Assembly (NCBI RefSeq): GCF_034702125.1
Contig: NC_085858.1
Span: forward strand, 55,182,624 to 55,246,623
DNA length: 64,000 nt
Direction: 5' to 3'
DNA from: Engraulis encrasicolus
Taxonomy: Eukaryota > Chordata > Actinopteri > Clupeiformes > Engraulidae
Shown here: positions 13,101 to 26,804 of the stretch, one piece after another
How positions within the stretch are numbered: position 1 is the stretch's first letter
Layout: the number at the start of each line of letters is the position of its first letter
Notes under the pieces: generated by a model
Databases searched by the model: none
What the model saw: only the letters and a program-made list of their open reading frames with translations
What the model was told of the DNA's origin: nothing
Program-made: the position numbers and the translations under genes

Positions 13101-13590
13101 TTTTTCTATTAATGTTTGACACCCACACAACTGACCCACACAACCTGTGTTTTCGAAGATCCTAGTAGTGCTCCTATTTGTGCTCTATCTAAACCTCACA
13201 CATGCAGTTCTAATTTACCAAGAACCTGCTCAAGGGAGAGGACATGGAATGTGCTGGACAGCACACAGCAGCACATAAAGCACAACACTTCATCCTAAGT
13301 CAACTCACTGAGACTGAGGAGCCGATATATCAGCTTCTTTATGGCATGTGTGCTGCCTGTAATTGGTTAGTCATCCTTCCAGAGAAGGTCCAGGGTGCTT
13401 ATCTTGTGATGGATGGGACCATTGCAGATGCAACTGGACCTGCAACTCTTCAGCCCGTCAAACTAGTCAAGTCAAGTCAAACATCTATGTCACAGGGTTA
13501 GCGCAGAAGTTTGAAATTGCGTTTGACGAGTCTCCAATGTGCAGTTAAACTAAACATACATATAAGGCTGAAATTGACAATATATTGACA
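9212..13590. other. Intergenic, no gene seen
   Basis: AT-rich sequence with only short, non-conserved-looking open frames on both strands. Besides the repeat at 10029-10141 I see nothing I can name. Confidence 0.55.
10029..10141. repeat. (TATTA)n then (TTAC)n compound satellite
   Basis: About 14 TATTA pentamers (to about 10099) followed after 'ctca' by about nine TTAC tetramers. The repeats adjoin directly. Confidence 0.9.
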
Positions 13591-13807
<217 letters not shown>

Positions 13808-14737
13808 GCAGAGAGTACAATCAGTGGTCATATTGTGTCCTGTAGATGCATATAAGGTGCGAAGGGTAAAGTGCAAAGGATGGTATAATAGTATTAGGCT
13901 ATATTAGATTCATGTTAATTCATATACACATATACCTTTCGAGAAGAGGTATGAGAAACAGTAGCCAGGCCGTGCCATCCTAGCGACGCAACAGCTTCAG
14001 CGTTGCTACCAGTCAGGTCAAGAGTCAATGCAAGTACTTTCTGAGTTCCCGCAAATATGGCAACTCCTCCCACTTTGTTGGGAAGCAAACAATCATTAGC
14101 AAACCAAGGGAGGCCATTTGGGAAATGCTGTTTGGGAAATGTTAATTGTTATGCTCTTGGTCAGACCAAGTTTTGAAGAGATTTGAAAGTCGATGATAAT
14201 CAGGCTAGAGAAACAGAGTGACAACAAAATGGCTTATGTGGCTAAGGAGTGGCTATTTTATGAAAGAGGTAAAACATGGGACATTGCTGCACAGCCAAGA
14301 CCTCCGTCCATGATAATACACCTCTTCGTTTTGAATTTGAACTTTTTTCCTTTCAAAATTAAAACCTGTTTTGCCACATTCTCAAGAATCAGTGAAAGTC
14401 TTGTTAATTCAATTAAGTAAGCAGTGTACTGTTTGACCATATTTTGACACATTTCCTTGAGCCAAGAGCACCTGCTTCAGAGAAAGTGAAAACGAATGAC
14501 GCAAATTGTTGGTATTTTAGTACCACAGTATGTCAGTTGTCACCCCTGGGGTGCCCAAGCTCTAACCGGGGTGTACCAACCTTTTTTGTCTTTCTTTTCA
14601 TCGTCATTTATCTTTCTTTTCTCTCTCATCTGTCCAGCCAGCCCTGATGGCTATGGAAAATCCTTCACAGATGAAAACCACATGTCCTCTGAAAAGAGAA
14701 CGAAAAAGGTTGAAAGGTAGTTGAGAAGCTGACCATG

Positions 14738-14738
<1 letters not shown>

Positions 14739-14795
<57 letters not shown>
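14739..14795. repeat. (CT)n microsatellite
   Basis: About 27 CT units ending in C-rich sequence. Confidence 0.95.
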
Positions 14796-14797
<2 letters not shown>

Positions 14798-15221
14798 CCG
14801 CTATAATCATTATCACATTTCGACAGTTGGACCGTGATTAAATGCTTGTATGTGTGCAGGTTTCAGTCAAGGGTTGCGTGAGAATGGCCGGATTAACAGG
14901 TCCGTGGATTTGATCAGCAGCTGCTTTGCTAACGGCTCAGATAAGATAGGCCATTCGTCTGAAACAAAGAGCAGGCCGCATAATGTAAACAATCTTATCA
15001 TGTAAAAGTATTACCATACCGATGGCCACCTCATTGAACTTTCATTTTCATTACGGTAAAAAAAATTAAAGGAGGGAAATGTCAACGTAACAAACTTATC
15101 TAAAAGCCACCATTGCCCACATTATCACCCAGACACACTTGTGGTCAGCATCCTGTAAACACTCAGTCTTTGGTGAAGTGCAGTGAGTTCATGAGGGGCA
15201 TGAGAGCCACAGTGGTCTCCA

Positions 15222-15560
15222 ACAGGGCCGCTGATAGCTTTTGCTGGGCCCAAGACAAAGTCATCTGAAAGGAACCCCCATCCAATACATAGGCCTACAA
15301 TGCAATGAAAACTCAATTCTGGGCCCCCTGTCTCCCCGGGCCCAGGACAACTGACCACTTTGGCTGACCACTATCGGCTTCCCTGGTCTCTAATACAAAC
15401 ACCAGCCAGCTCAGCCTCCGCCACCCTCAGCAGGGACACTGACACAGTTGGTCGGGCTCGGGACAAAGTCATCTGGAAGCCCCCCCCCACCCCACCCAAT
15501 ACATACAATGTACTGGGGACCCAATTCTGTAATTTCCCTCTCTGTGGTCCCAGAACGACT
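15222..15560. repeat. Decayed tandem copies of an unknown repeat
   Basis: The segment beginning 'gacaaagtcatctg' at about 15255 recurs at about 15463, and both copies continue through a C-run, 'caatacata', an 'aattctg' motif and an 'actgacc' end. The same family seems to be present at about 8640-8670 ('gggccgctgacagctttt'). Probably a decayed transposon fragment; class unknown. Confidence 0.5.
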
Positions 15561-16506
15561 GACCCCTTTTCCCCTCCTGTTGGTGAGCCTGCTCCTCACA
15601 TTAGAAATGTGAATGACTCACAATCATCGACCAAAGTGGGAAACAAACGGCTTTCATCTGCCAAAGTGATCTGAATCAATAAATGGCTCTCCAGAGCAAT
15701 GATGATGGCACAAGGCGGAGATCAAAACATCTGCCTCCCCTCCCCTCCCAGGATGACGCTTGGCGCTGCAAGATCTAGGCAGACCAGACAGGGGTTGGTT
15801 TGCAGCAAACTGTGAAATGTTGTGGTGGCAGAGGTGGCAAACCCACGTCGCAAAAAATAAAATCCCTGCTACTTTGGTTTATTTCAGTACAGTTGAGAGA
15901 CTCTCAGTAGCTGTTATGGTGCTTTTAACTATCAGCAGATTTTATCACATTTGTGGAGGGGCTATGAAGGTTCTAAACAGAGGATTGACACCCCTGTGTT
16001 GTGGTCAATTAGTGCTTATTGCCAGAGGTGTCAAAAGTATAAAATATGTGGTGCAAGTGCAACCCTAGGATATGACATTACATAGTTGTTACACCATTGT
16101 ACCTAATGAGGAGGGTAGATAGAGCAGTGTGTGTTGCAGACTGTGTTGTCACTGAGAAACACTCAAAACCTAACAGCAACCCACCACAAACTTAATGCCA
16201 CCAGCGCAGAGTCAGCTGATTGTAAGACAAATACATACACAGGTCTACTAGTTACTCAGATACTCGGGCGGACAGAAATGGCATCGCATCTCCTCACCAG
16301 TCTCCCCGTACACCTGTCGGGACACTCTGAGTCACCGCAGACTGAACATAACAAACACTGGCCACTAGAGATGGGATTTATGGCTCTTTGACGGAATCCA
16401 GATCATAAAAAGAGAGAAGTCAACCCGTGTGTGACTTCTTTTTCAGGTGTGTGAAAAACAATCCAAAATGATGCTCATGGGGTTGGGAAAACCCGAATTA
16501 GAAAAA

Positions 16507-16710
16507 CAGCAGGTCCCAGACACTCAGAGGTAAATCAGCAGGAGGAAGGGGGTATATTAAAAAAAAAAGGTCTTTTTTTTAACTTTGGCTTCTCATATTT
16601 GAAATGATTGGCATTTTAATTTCAAATATGAGAAGCCAGCGTTAATAAAGGCTATTTTAATATACCCCCTTCTTCCTGCTGATTTACCTCTGAGTGCCTG
16701 GGACCTGCTG
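16507..16710. mobile_element. Fold-back (inverted repeat) element
   Basis: 204 bp whose halves are inverted copies. The left arm starts CAGCAGGTCCCAGACACTCA and the right arm ends GAGTGCCTGGGACCTGCTG; inner arms include 'cttctcatatttgaaat' and its complement. Arms are about 95 bp with a short A/T-rich loop. A 16-bp direct repeat, cggaatccagatcata, lies outside it at about 16394 and 16715, and a short inverted pair (ggctctttgac / caaagagcc) lies further out. Likely a fold-back MITE. Confidence 0.7.
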
Positions 16711-16802
16711 CTTTTCGGAATCCAGATCATATTTGCTCATTTCTTTCAAAGAGCCGTTAAAAAACGCTGTAACGCAGATGCTGTAATACAATGTTGTGTG
16801 CA

Positions 16803-17224
<422 letters not shown>

Positions 17225-17369
17225 TGTGTATTTGCCTTCAATAAGTGAGAGCAAGATGACACCAGAGAATGAATGAGCTGCAGCTGAGAATACAATGAAC
17301 AGGAACATCAGAAATGTAGATTTCCAAACCTTTTTTTAAATCTATATAGGCCCTACTGTATATCTGAGG

Positions 17370-17557
17370 CAGTGGTGTAGTACTTTTTTATGGTGGGTAT
17401 ACTGTATATTTGAGTATTTTTTGAAGTGGGTATACTGTATATATTTGTGCTGTTCAAAACAATGGATCAATCAATTTTAAGTGGGTATACTGAAATCCCT
17501 GAAATTTAGAAGTGGGTATACTCCGTATACCCGCGTTCTACATAGACTACACCACTG
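17370..17557. mobile_element. Non-autonomous hAT-like MITE, short
   Basis: 188 bp; left end CAGTGGTGTAGTAC and right end CTACACCACTG are inverted copies. A perfect 8-bp duplication, atctgagg, flanks it at 17362-17369 and 17558-17565. Inside, 'agtgggtatactg' recurs four times. Confidence 0.88.
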
Positions 17558-17968
17558 ATCTGAGGACACATTGAGATGACACATAAAACATGGAGTTTGC
17601 GGACAAACATGAATTCAAATAGCACAGCAGCTTACTCACCGTAGTACAGGATTCATCCAGTAATAAATCAATTCCAATAACCCCCTTGGACATGTTTTAT
17701 TTCCCCCATGTCAGAGAACAGTATACTTCCCATGAAATTCAGTAGTGTCATGTATGACAACACTTTTTTCCTGGAAAGTAAGATCTCAAAGGAGGATTGT
17801 GTGTCAATATTGGACATTGAGACAAAGTGCACCATGTGCACAGTCAGTGTCAGTGTTCAAAACAATAAAGTTTCTCCGCTGTCAAGCAGCGCGGAGTGAC
17901 TTTTTGGGGGGCTCTCCTCCCATGTAACATTCCGTTTGCTAAGGAGAAAAGGGATGTTTGAAGTATGT

Positions 17969-18288
17969 CAGCCCTATTCAATTGGAGGCACGAGGGCCAC
18001 ATGCGGCCCAGACACGGCCCATATGTGGCCCCCAGCTGTAGCAATATATATTGCAGTTTGGATACTGCTGTACAACACTTTCTTGTGAATCCCTTCTGTG
18101 ATTTTCTTGTTAATCTCTTGCTTGTCTTGTGCATTAAAAATTCAATGTTGTTAAGTTTAAAGTTAGAACCTTTAAAGTGCTTGAAAAATTGCTTTACCGT
18201 TTGTTAGTGATGGCTGAAAATGTGCGGCCCAACTTAATATTTTGGTCTTGAAATGTGGCCCAACTGAAATTCTAATTGAATAGCCCTG
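17969..18288. mobile_element. Non-autonomous hAT-like MITE
   Basis: 320 bp with inverted ends (CAGCCCTATTCAATT at left; AATTGAATAGCCCTG at right). The 8-bp flanks aagtatgt (17961-17968) and aagtatga (18289-18296) match at 7 of 8. Both subterminal regions contain 'gcggccca' or 'tggccc' motifs. No coding capacity. Confidence 0.85.
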
Positions 18289-18296
18289 AAGTATGA

Positions 18297-20879
18297 CTTT
18301 GCAAGATATTGACTAAAAACTTCGATCATCAATGGCGTCGTCAAGCCTTGCGTCACATGGCTCGAGGCCACAGGAAATGTAAGCCTGTGGCGTGAAGTTC
18401 TGCTAGACGGTACCTCACTTTCATTTTATTTGTCAATCGAGTCTTCTATGGTAGAAATGACAGGAGATTGGTCTGCACCCGTGCAATATGTCCCCAAACA
18501 CTCTGAAGCTGGGGGTCAACAGGGGCCATCTCCTCCATCTCCTTCATTAATGAATGTTTGAAGATACAAGGCGACCCCTATTTGGTTCAAGGGCTCTTAC
18601 AAGTGCTCTTGCCCTAGGCTATATCCGATAGAAATTGAGCGTTTTTGAACGAATGTTTTTTTGCCTCAAGGTTTATTTGTCCTCTGAATTCATAAATAAT
18701 GACGTGTATAGAGAGCAGTAACATCCGCTTCCATAGTGAGGTAAAGGCATACTTTGACTGATTTATCACAACAAATAGTAAAACAGTCTTATACATCTCT
18801 GATTTCTTTTAAATCTGTATAAAGTGTAATTCTTTGAATGTGTGAGCTACGCTATGTAAAGTAGGCAAGTAGAGTAGAGTTAGGTTTATTGATATGAGAA
18901 TATAATGTTATGCTTTAACATAGTTTTTAAAAAAAATTATTTTGTTGCTTATTTTTTGGAATGGGGAAAAAAGATACACAAATCCAGATGAGGACAATCT
19001 GTATTCACAATATGAAAGTCCTGAGATGTCCTCTCAACAGCAGCTGAATTCACTGAATCACTGAAACAAATGTGTCAGTGCTATCACTTTGTAAACACAA
19101 GATGTATCTGAGAAACAATCTAATGAGAATGGGCCATAATAATCCGGTTTTATCTAAATTGTTTAATTATACCATATAGCCTATTATCAGATCATGTGAA
19201 GGAAAATGTAGTTGCATATGATTTGACCTTGTCTAATCAAATCACCCATGTTAAGAGTCTTTTAATGATGTAATCTGTTGGTGCACAATTACAGCTGGTC
19301 ACTGTTAAGACAATCAAAAGAAGACATTAAGCATTAATTTAAAGTCTAGACTTGTAATCTTGTGTTTTCTCATTTTTTCCCCTTGATGCAGTAATAGTCA
19401 GCACCAGCCCTAAGTACTGTCTAAAGAAGTGAAATCAAACCCACACAAAGAACACATCCATCAGTGGTATTGATTTGGAATAACAGAGGCATGAATCACC
19501 TCCGAGCCTTTGAAAAGTCTAACCCGTGACAAGAAACACACTGCGCTTTGGTCCTGCCACTGACACATTTTTGGGTACAGCGGAAGGTGATGTTGGCGTC
19601 TGTAAAAGACAGAGTTGATCCCCACCATAGCAGAGGAACTCTTTACTAAAAACTTAAAATTTCCATCTCAGTCTCCATCTGTCTATATTCACAATGTCGA
19701 GTCTGTGGCTTCTTAGCCTTGTTTATCACTGCCAAATGGACTCGTATTGAGAGCCTCCCCGGATCCTGTGACTTAAACAAATGTGTTGAGTGGAGTGGAC
19801 TTTTGTTCACGTGTACATGATAGCTTGTCCACAAGAGTCCAAAGAGTAGGATTGTAATACACACTATTTTTAGTAGATCTCAGCAGTCTCCTGTCTTTTG
19901 GCTCATTACAGTGGGACCCAGAACAGTACTTCCGCGGTTTCAGAAGGAATTGGCATGATAAGCCACTACATAACAATGATGATGACCTCACATAGGTTGT
20001 GAAATACAAATACATGGCATAGTGCCTTGACCAGCAGCACTTCTCAACTGTAAGTCCAGTGACGTACACTGTAACATTGCAGACGTAAAAAAGTAAGTTG
20101 TCCTGCTGCCTTCAGTTTGTAAGTGGCTCAAGCAGTAAGTAACTCAAGGCTTACTCTAGTTTTAGTAACTCACAAACTTAAGGCAACTTACTTTTAACGT
20201 TATGTTTAACTAGCTGGATGTTTGAAGCTTCTTCGTGCATATGGACCCGCCAGTGGGTCAGTTCACTTTTCATTGAATTGAAAAAACTCAACTACATCAT
20301 GACAACATGTATACTGAGAGCCTTAAGGAACAGATTAACACTTGGCCATTACAACTTTGGTGACATTTGGATTTAACAGTGGCTCTGCACATAGGAGAGC
20401 TTAACCTGTCTTTTTTGTATATAGTCGAGTACATCTATGGCCTTAATACACCAAACAACCCCAAAAAAATTGATGCAAAAGTTTCTTCAACTGATTTTAC
20501 ATCCAGGTGACCTTACTAACATACTAAAAATCTAAGAAAATCTGACTTCAGGAAAGGTGTCATTTTCAAGATCAAAGTTTTTTTAAAATAAAGGTTATTA
20601 CATGATAATTACATTATTAGCTAACTTCAGAAGACCTATTTCTTTTATATTGGAAACCCAGAAATGTTGTGTATATTAATATGTTTTTGTCAGCAATATA
20701 TATTTGTCAAAATTGCCAGATGCTAACTTCCTTATATTGTTCAACTTCACTATGTCATGCTATTTGCATGTTTCAGGATCTGTTTGGTTGGAGTGCTGTT
20801 AGGGTGGATAAAGACACTACTGCTATGGTAAGATCCATGTGCTGTGTGTCAGGGCACATCATAAGTGATGAATCATGGT
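18297..20879. other. Intergenic, no gene seen
   Basis: No supported gene on either strand; contains the palindrome at 20083-20212. Confidence 0.55.
20083..20212. mobile_element. Palindromic MITE-like repeat
   Basis: Starts 'acgtaaaaaagtaagttg' and ends 'caacttacttttaacgt', with further inverted complementarity inside ('agtttgtaagt' against 'actcacaaact'). About 130 bp, no ORF. Family not identified. Confidence 0.6.
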
Positions 20880-21690
20880 GTCACTGGGTGTTTTGGGTCT
20901 TTCAGCAGCTGAACTGAACAGACAGGAGCCACTACTTGCGTAAGTAGAGGGCAAGGTGAAATGGTTGGTAGAGGAAGACAATGTCCTGGAAGGAACATGG
21001 GGCTTTAGCAGAGCTTTCAGATACGCCAGAGTAGGGCCTGTTGTAGCTTTGTAGGTAAGGGTCAGGGCCTTGTATTCAATTTGGCATGAAAAAGATGAGT
21101 GACATGCAGTGACATTTGCAAAGGTATTATTGCACAAGCTGGAAGACCAGTCAGAAGGGAGTTGCTGTAGTTGAGGTGAGATGTACAGTAGGCCTACCAG
21201 AAGTTCAGGCACAGTCTGATTGTTTGTATATTGAAGTTACTGAGAAGCGACATGACTGGGAAACTGAGGCTATGTGGTCAGAGGATGATAGATGGTCATC
21301 AATAATGACACCTAGGTTTCTTGTGGCCTTATTTGGGGCAACAGCAGAGTCCATATTGAGTTTGATATCATAGCAGCCTTGCCTGGGATCACCAGCAGTG
21401 CTGTTTTAGCGAGACTCAACTGCAGGTGGCATTCCTTCATACTTGTGGATAGTTCAGAGAGGCAAGCGGTAAGGTGTGCGTAGACCATCATCTGGCTCAC
21501 ATTACATATATGACTGTGCTTCATCAGTGTAACAGTAGTATGAGAAGCTGTGAGAACAGATGACATGACCCAGTGAAGTGGTATACATGGCAAATAGGAG
21601 CCCCAGCACCAGCCCTTAGGACACCCCTGTGGAGAGGCTAGAGTTGAGGACAGCTGACCTTGCCATGACACATGCTAAGAATGATATTAA
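20880..21690 (-). mobile_element. Broken L2-like LINE reverse transcriptase fragment
   Basis: On the minus strand two frames give reverse-transcriptase C-terminal sequence. One contains ECHLQLSLAKTALLVIPGKA (about 21385-21440), matching the usual 'HLKLNLxKTELLVIP' block of fish L2/CR1-type LINEs. The other contains IEYKALTLTYKATTG and KPHVPSRTL (about 21010-21090), matching the tail of the same proteins. The frames are interrupted and the 5' part is missing, so this is an inactive 5'-truncated copy. Confidence 0.75.
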
Positions 21691-21761
21691 AAGACTCATA
21701 GAATGTCTGGAAGAACATGAGAAACATAAAACTTAATTATTTAAATCTAAGAGAGGTGGTA

Positions 21762-21932
21762 GCCCCTTAATGCACGCCGCACCTCCTGTGGCACGCTGTA
21801 ATAGACATTGAAAGTGAACTATTATAGTACTACATTACTATGATAGTGCACGGGGCCTTTAGTAATGCATTACGACTTGGTCATTCCCATTCTGGTAACG
21901 GCTCATTTATGATGCCGTGTCTTAAGGGGTTA
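21762..21932. mobile_element. 170-bp dispersed repeat, copy A
   Basis: Begins GCCCCTTAATGC and ends TTAAGGGGTTAA, short inverted ends. Related copies lie at 32776-32950, 38359-38518 and 59262-59432; all share 'ggcacgctgtaata' and 'acttggtcat' blocks. TTAA-like ends suggest a piggyBac-type MITE, but the target site is not conserved enough to be sure. Confidence 0.65.
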
Positions 21933-22775
21933 AATAACCATGTTTTGAAAAAAATTGCTAGCTGGCGTGTCTGCACAAAGATCTTTAGATTTACTACAAA
22001 ACAAAAAGAGATGTCCATAATCTCCTCTGAAGATCTTTTGACTTACTAGAAACAAAATAAAAGAGTGATTTTGAGCCTGGCTTTTTCAGATTTTGAGTTT
22101 TTGCATTTTGAAATTGAATGAATATTTAATTAGACATAGTCTAATTACCATATTAAAACATAACATCTCAGAAAACTTGCGATACATTTTTTTCACAAAT
22201 ATGTGAGTAATCACCGGGTTAAGTTTTATGGTGATATCGGCAAGCTAACATTTTTGGCCTATTCACCTTGAGTGTCTCTCTGCCCTTATAATAAGCCTAT
22301 GGCAGCCATGTTGAAAAAAAAAACTAGATTCCCAAAGTGAGATTTAACTAGATTTTTAGTATGTCATTTAGCAGGTCCAATAGTAATAGAATCCATGAAA
22401 AAACCTTTTGTATACATTTTTTTTGGGGGTTAAACCCTAAATGTACTCGCCTAATACCACTGTACTATTTTTACTCCTTGACCAAGAGCATTTCTCTACT
22501 GTGAAACCAGTAGCTTAATCTCAGCCTACATCTGCTGTAATGGCTATTGTAATGTCTTTTTTTGTAAACCGCCGTCCTATTTTTACTCCCTGCAAAGAGG
22601 ACATGTTTATTGTTTATATCCTGCAGAGGAGCGCCCCGTGGACATTTCATGAGCGTGTCTCAGTGCTGTGATCAGATAGCCCTCGCTGCATCAACACTGT
22701 CATTGGTCCTGGCTGTCTTATCTCGGCTCTTTGTTCTGTCGCGTTTGATGGGGAGAGGAGAGGAGGAGAAGCCCC
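21933..22775. other. Intergenic, no gene seen
   Basis: AT-rich; no gene or named repeat recognised before the minisatellite. Confidence 0.5.
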
Positions 22776-23273
22776 ACTATCCAGGCTCCAGCCCCACTGT
22801 CCAGTCTCCAGCCCCACTATCCAGCCCCACTGTCCAGGCTCCAGCCCCACTGTCCAGCCTCCAGCCCCACTATCCAGCCCCACTATCCAGGCTCCAGCCC
22901 CACTATCCAGCCCCACTATCCAGCCCCACTATCCAGGCTCCAGCCCCACTGTCCAGCCTCCAGCAGCCCCACTGTCCAGGCTCCAGCAGCCCCACTGTCC
23001 AGGCTCCAGCAGCCCCACTGTCCAGGCTCCAGCAGCCCCACTGTCCAGGCTCCAGCCCCACTATCCAGTCTCCAGCCCCACTATCCAGCCCCACTATCCA
23101 GTCTCCAGCCCCACTATCCAGCCCCACTGTCCAGGCTCCAGCCCCACTGTCCAGGCTCCAGCCCCACTATCCAGTCTCCAGCCCCACTATCCAGCCCCAC
23201 TGTCCAGGCTCCAGCCCCACTGTCCAGGCTCCAGCCCCACTATCCAGGCTCCAGCCCCACTGTCCAGGCTCCA
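22776..23273. repeat. GC-rich minisatellite
   Basis: About 500 bp of units built from CCAGCCCCACTATCCAG and CCACTGTCCAGGCTCCAG in variable order, some with an extra CAG. It is open in more than one frame on both strands because the unit lacks stop codons, so the long Pro/Gln/Ser-rich frame is not good evidence for a protein. Confidence 0.9.
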
Positions 23274-23388
23274 GCTATTCATTTTGGTTTTATTCAATGT
23301 AGCGGTATTTGTGGATCATGCACTCGTGACCCGTTTTCCTGGCTCCAACACTCACTCACCCTTTGTGTGTGGTATGCGTGTGGGCAGG

Positions 23389-23390
<2 letters not shown>

Positions 23391-23422
<32 letters not shown>

Positions 23423-23425
23423 ATG

Positions 23426-23519
<94 letters not shown>

Positions 23520-23569
23520 CGTGTGCGTGTGTGTGTGTGTGAGCAGCTTGTGTGTGTGTGTGTGTGTGT

Positions 23570-23648
<79 letters not shown>

Positions 23649-23668
23649 GCGTGTGCGTGCGTGTGTGT
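23391..23668. repeat. Long (GT)n microsatellite
   Basis: About 135 GT units over 278 bp with a few GC or AGCAG interruptions. Confidence 0.96.
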
Positions 23669-26461
23669 GTGTGCATGCGTGAACTGAGAGAAAAGGCATG
23701 GGTGTAGAGTAGTGTCATCTTTTATTTGATCTGTCCGTTATCAAAACTGGAAGATGCTGGGAAATGTTTCACTTGGCCACCCGCTCCTGGGCCCTGAGGG
23801 AAAACATATGGGACCAATCCTCAAAACAGGATTCCCAACTTAACCAAGACACGTGCCAATAAACGCTTCAGCATAGCTGTGGTTCAATCACAGTGGCGGA
23901 TGACTAAGCTCCAGTTAAAAAAAAGAGAGAGAAAAGTTTTAGGCTTTCATATTCTACAAGGATTTAGAAGTTGACGAGATATGATTTACTTTGATCTGTG
24001 AGCATGCATGAACGCAAAGATGGTTTAATGCATTTAAACTGAAGTGTCCACTGGGGTGAAAGAGATACGTTTCTTAACTGTCAGAAGAGCCCTTGCTTTG
24101 GAATGTTTTAAACCCAGTATGGAGTTATTCTAGGGAAACTAAGAGCTGTGATCGGTAGTCTTTTTTTGATATATATTTGTCCCAAAATAGGAAGAGTATA
24201 ATAACTCTTCTTAATTTCAGCAGAATTTCCATTGGCTCCAAACCCAAAACTGTGACCTGCATTGTTGATGCACCATGTCCACAATGAGCGAGTGTACAGA
24301 AACTCTCATTTCAGCTAAATTTCCACATGTGCCAGGAAAGGAAGATTAAGTCCTTATCACGGCATACTGGTAAAGATGATGATGATGATGTCCTTTGGAA
24401 TGCAGGGAAGACGGTAAAGCAGTTGCGGGGGCGCAATGGATGAATGCGTTTCATCTTTGATCTACTAGGATGATCATAATCGTGTGCAAACTTACACTCA
24501 CGGAAGCCACTGTTGTTCTTCACGCTGCAATCTGAGAGAGTGAATGACCTGATTACTTGAATGCAATAAAAGATTGATTTCTGGCTGTATCACATTTTGG
24601 AGTGGTATGACAAACAGCTGTAGAAGTTAACAGTCCTTTTTTTGTCTTTTTTACTTTATTTATGATAGGATAGTGAAGGTGGTGACAGGAAGCGAGTGGG
24701 GAGAGAGAGACGGGGAAGGGCCGTCAAAGAAGGACCCAGGCCGGGAATTGAACCCGGATCAGCCGCATGGTAGACGAGTGCCCTACCATTTGGCCACGGC
24801 AGGGTCAGAAGTTAACATTCCATTGATTTTTTTTTTCTGAACTCCCCAATCATTTGCCACCTAAACTGTTACATCCTTTTCGTGGTGTTCATTTATGATG
24901 TGATGTGAAACTATGGTTTTGTGCAAAGGAAAAACAAATCCTCGACACTAAGTACTCACTGTGAAGGCTTCAGAAAGTCATTGAGAGAATATGTTTTCTC
25001 ATACAGCAAAATCTCAATTGTAGTGCCACCATGTGGCTCTGCTACATTATACATTGTACAGTACACTTCATCTTCAACCATCATGAGTGTGTGTATGGAT
25101 GGAAAATGCTGTGATTGTGGGTTATGCTAGCTGAGCACAGAAAGTAGTTGTACAACACACCCCATTCATCAATATGGGTGGGCTTGTAGCGAATAATAAT
25201 TAATCATCTTCAAGATTAGATTTTCCTTACAAGACAGAACACAACACTCTGAGATCCTTTTGTCCATAATCTTGATGTAAATAGGCCACCACCTGCGATC
25301 ACAAATTCTCAATCTACAGGGCACTCTCCCTTCTCTCTAACACTCTTTCCTAGTGACATGCAAGTAGACCACCTTCTCTGTTTTTTTCTGTGTTGTGTTT
25401 GCTTTGTCTTAGTTGGTTGGAAGGGTGCGGTGGAATCGGTGGATTATGTATCATGATATTGCCATCTTAACTGTACATAATTCACTTTTTGTGTTGCATT
25501 GTTTTTTTTGTTTTTTTTAAACCTACTCAATAAAAGCTGCTTTACTCTATTCTACTGATTCACAAGCTGTGCTGTAGCCCATCAACATGGTTCCCAAAGA
25601 CATGGTGTCAGCTATTTAACATGGGGAGGCCTGAAGACAACCAAATGTCTGGAGCGAGGTAAGACTCGTTTGTGAGTGAAGAGTAGAGTTAGGCTGGCCT
25701 TGCCAGCTGTAAGCTTCCAGTCAATTCTCATCTCCCTACAAGCTGTAGCCTAGTTAGACGAGGAGAGGTTAACAGCAAACTTCCTTGGAATTTGACGTCA
25801 CAGAGAGCTAATCAAGGTTTAAAATATGATCATTAGCACTGGTTGCACATCAACAAAATGGGTAGGCCTGCTATGCAGTTTTACGTGATGAAAGAGAAGT
25901 TTCACTCCACATCAAAAAAGGACAAAAGGTTATGTGACTGAAAGTCCAAAATAAAGCCAAGTAGACATGAACAGGCTTTTCCGAAGAAATAATCATCCTT
26001 AAAAAGCACATCGTCAGATTGAAGTCACTGTGTGCTTTAAATCAGGTACCATCAATGAGGCCAGGTCATATTTTTTATCAAAGAAATATATTATTGTTTG
26101 GAGAAGGTAAAATAATCCTTATTAAGGACTGTTGTTTGCCAGAATCACTGCACAACACCATGTGCCAAAGTAGGCTATTGCAACACAACAGTTTATATGG
26201 AAATACGGTTATTTATGCAACAAAGAAAGCAATCTTCCTTCCCATTAAGTCATTGTATTTGTCTAATCAAGCCCCCTTGTCACATTAGGCCAAAGGTTCT
26301 CTGTTTCTTGACCTCATTATAAGCATGCCAACAGCCTCGCCCAACCGCACAATATGAATAAGATTATGAAGGCAGCACAGCCAGATGATCAATAATTGGC
26401 TGCATGCTATGCTCTGGACGCTATTATTGATTATACTGTGTTATTATACAGCTTTCTAGAA
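23669..26461. other. Intergenic, no gene seen
   Basis: No supported gene; includes one SINE (24633-24806). A poly-T stretch followed by 'ctcaataaaagctgc' at about 25505-25540 could be the 3' end of an old retroelement. Confidence 0.5.
24633..24806 (-). mobile_element. tRNA-derived SINE
   Basis: Minus-strand SINE: its tRNA-like head is the complement of 'ccgtggccaaatggtagggc' and its B-box-like part is the complement of 'ccgggaattgaacccgg'; the tail carries 'cttcctgtcaccacc' in minus sense. A perfect 11-bp target duplication, agaagttaaca, lies at 24622-24632 and 24807-24817. The same family is in pglyrp2 intron 3. Confidence 0.85.
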
Positions 26462-26804
26462 CAGTTTTTCTCAACAGGGGTGCCGCGGGCCCCCCTCAGG
26501 GCTGCCGCAGAAACGTGGCTGATAAATAAGTGATGTAATATAATACATATTTGTCTAAATTCATACGTTAATGCTAGTCAGTGGAATCTTTCATCTGTGA
26601 ATTACGCACAATAAAGTAAATATAGGTCGCCCCAGTCAGCTGCAACTTCGAACGTAGGTCGTGTGACATCTCCAAATGTGTTACTTTTCTAAGCTTGTGT
26701 GGTATCGGATGCCATGCCATGTTACGGCTTGTTGGTTTGGGGTGCCTTGAAATTTTTCATGAATTGAAAGGGTGCCTCGCCTAAAAAAAGGTTGAGAAAC
26801 ACTG
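26462..26804. mobile_element. Non-autonomous hAT-like MITE
   Basis: 343 bp; left end CAGTTTTTCTCAACAGGGGTG and right end GGTTGAGAAACACTG are inverted. Perfect 8-bp duplication ttctagaa at 26454-26461 and 26805-26812. Confidence 0.9.
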
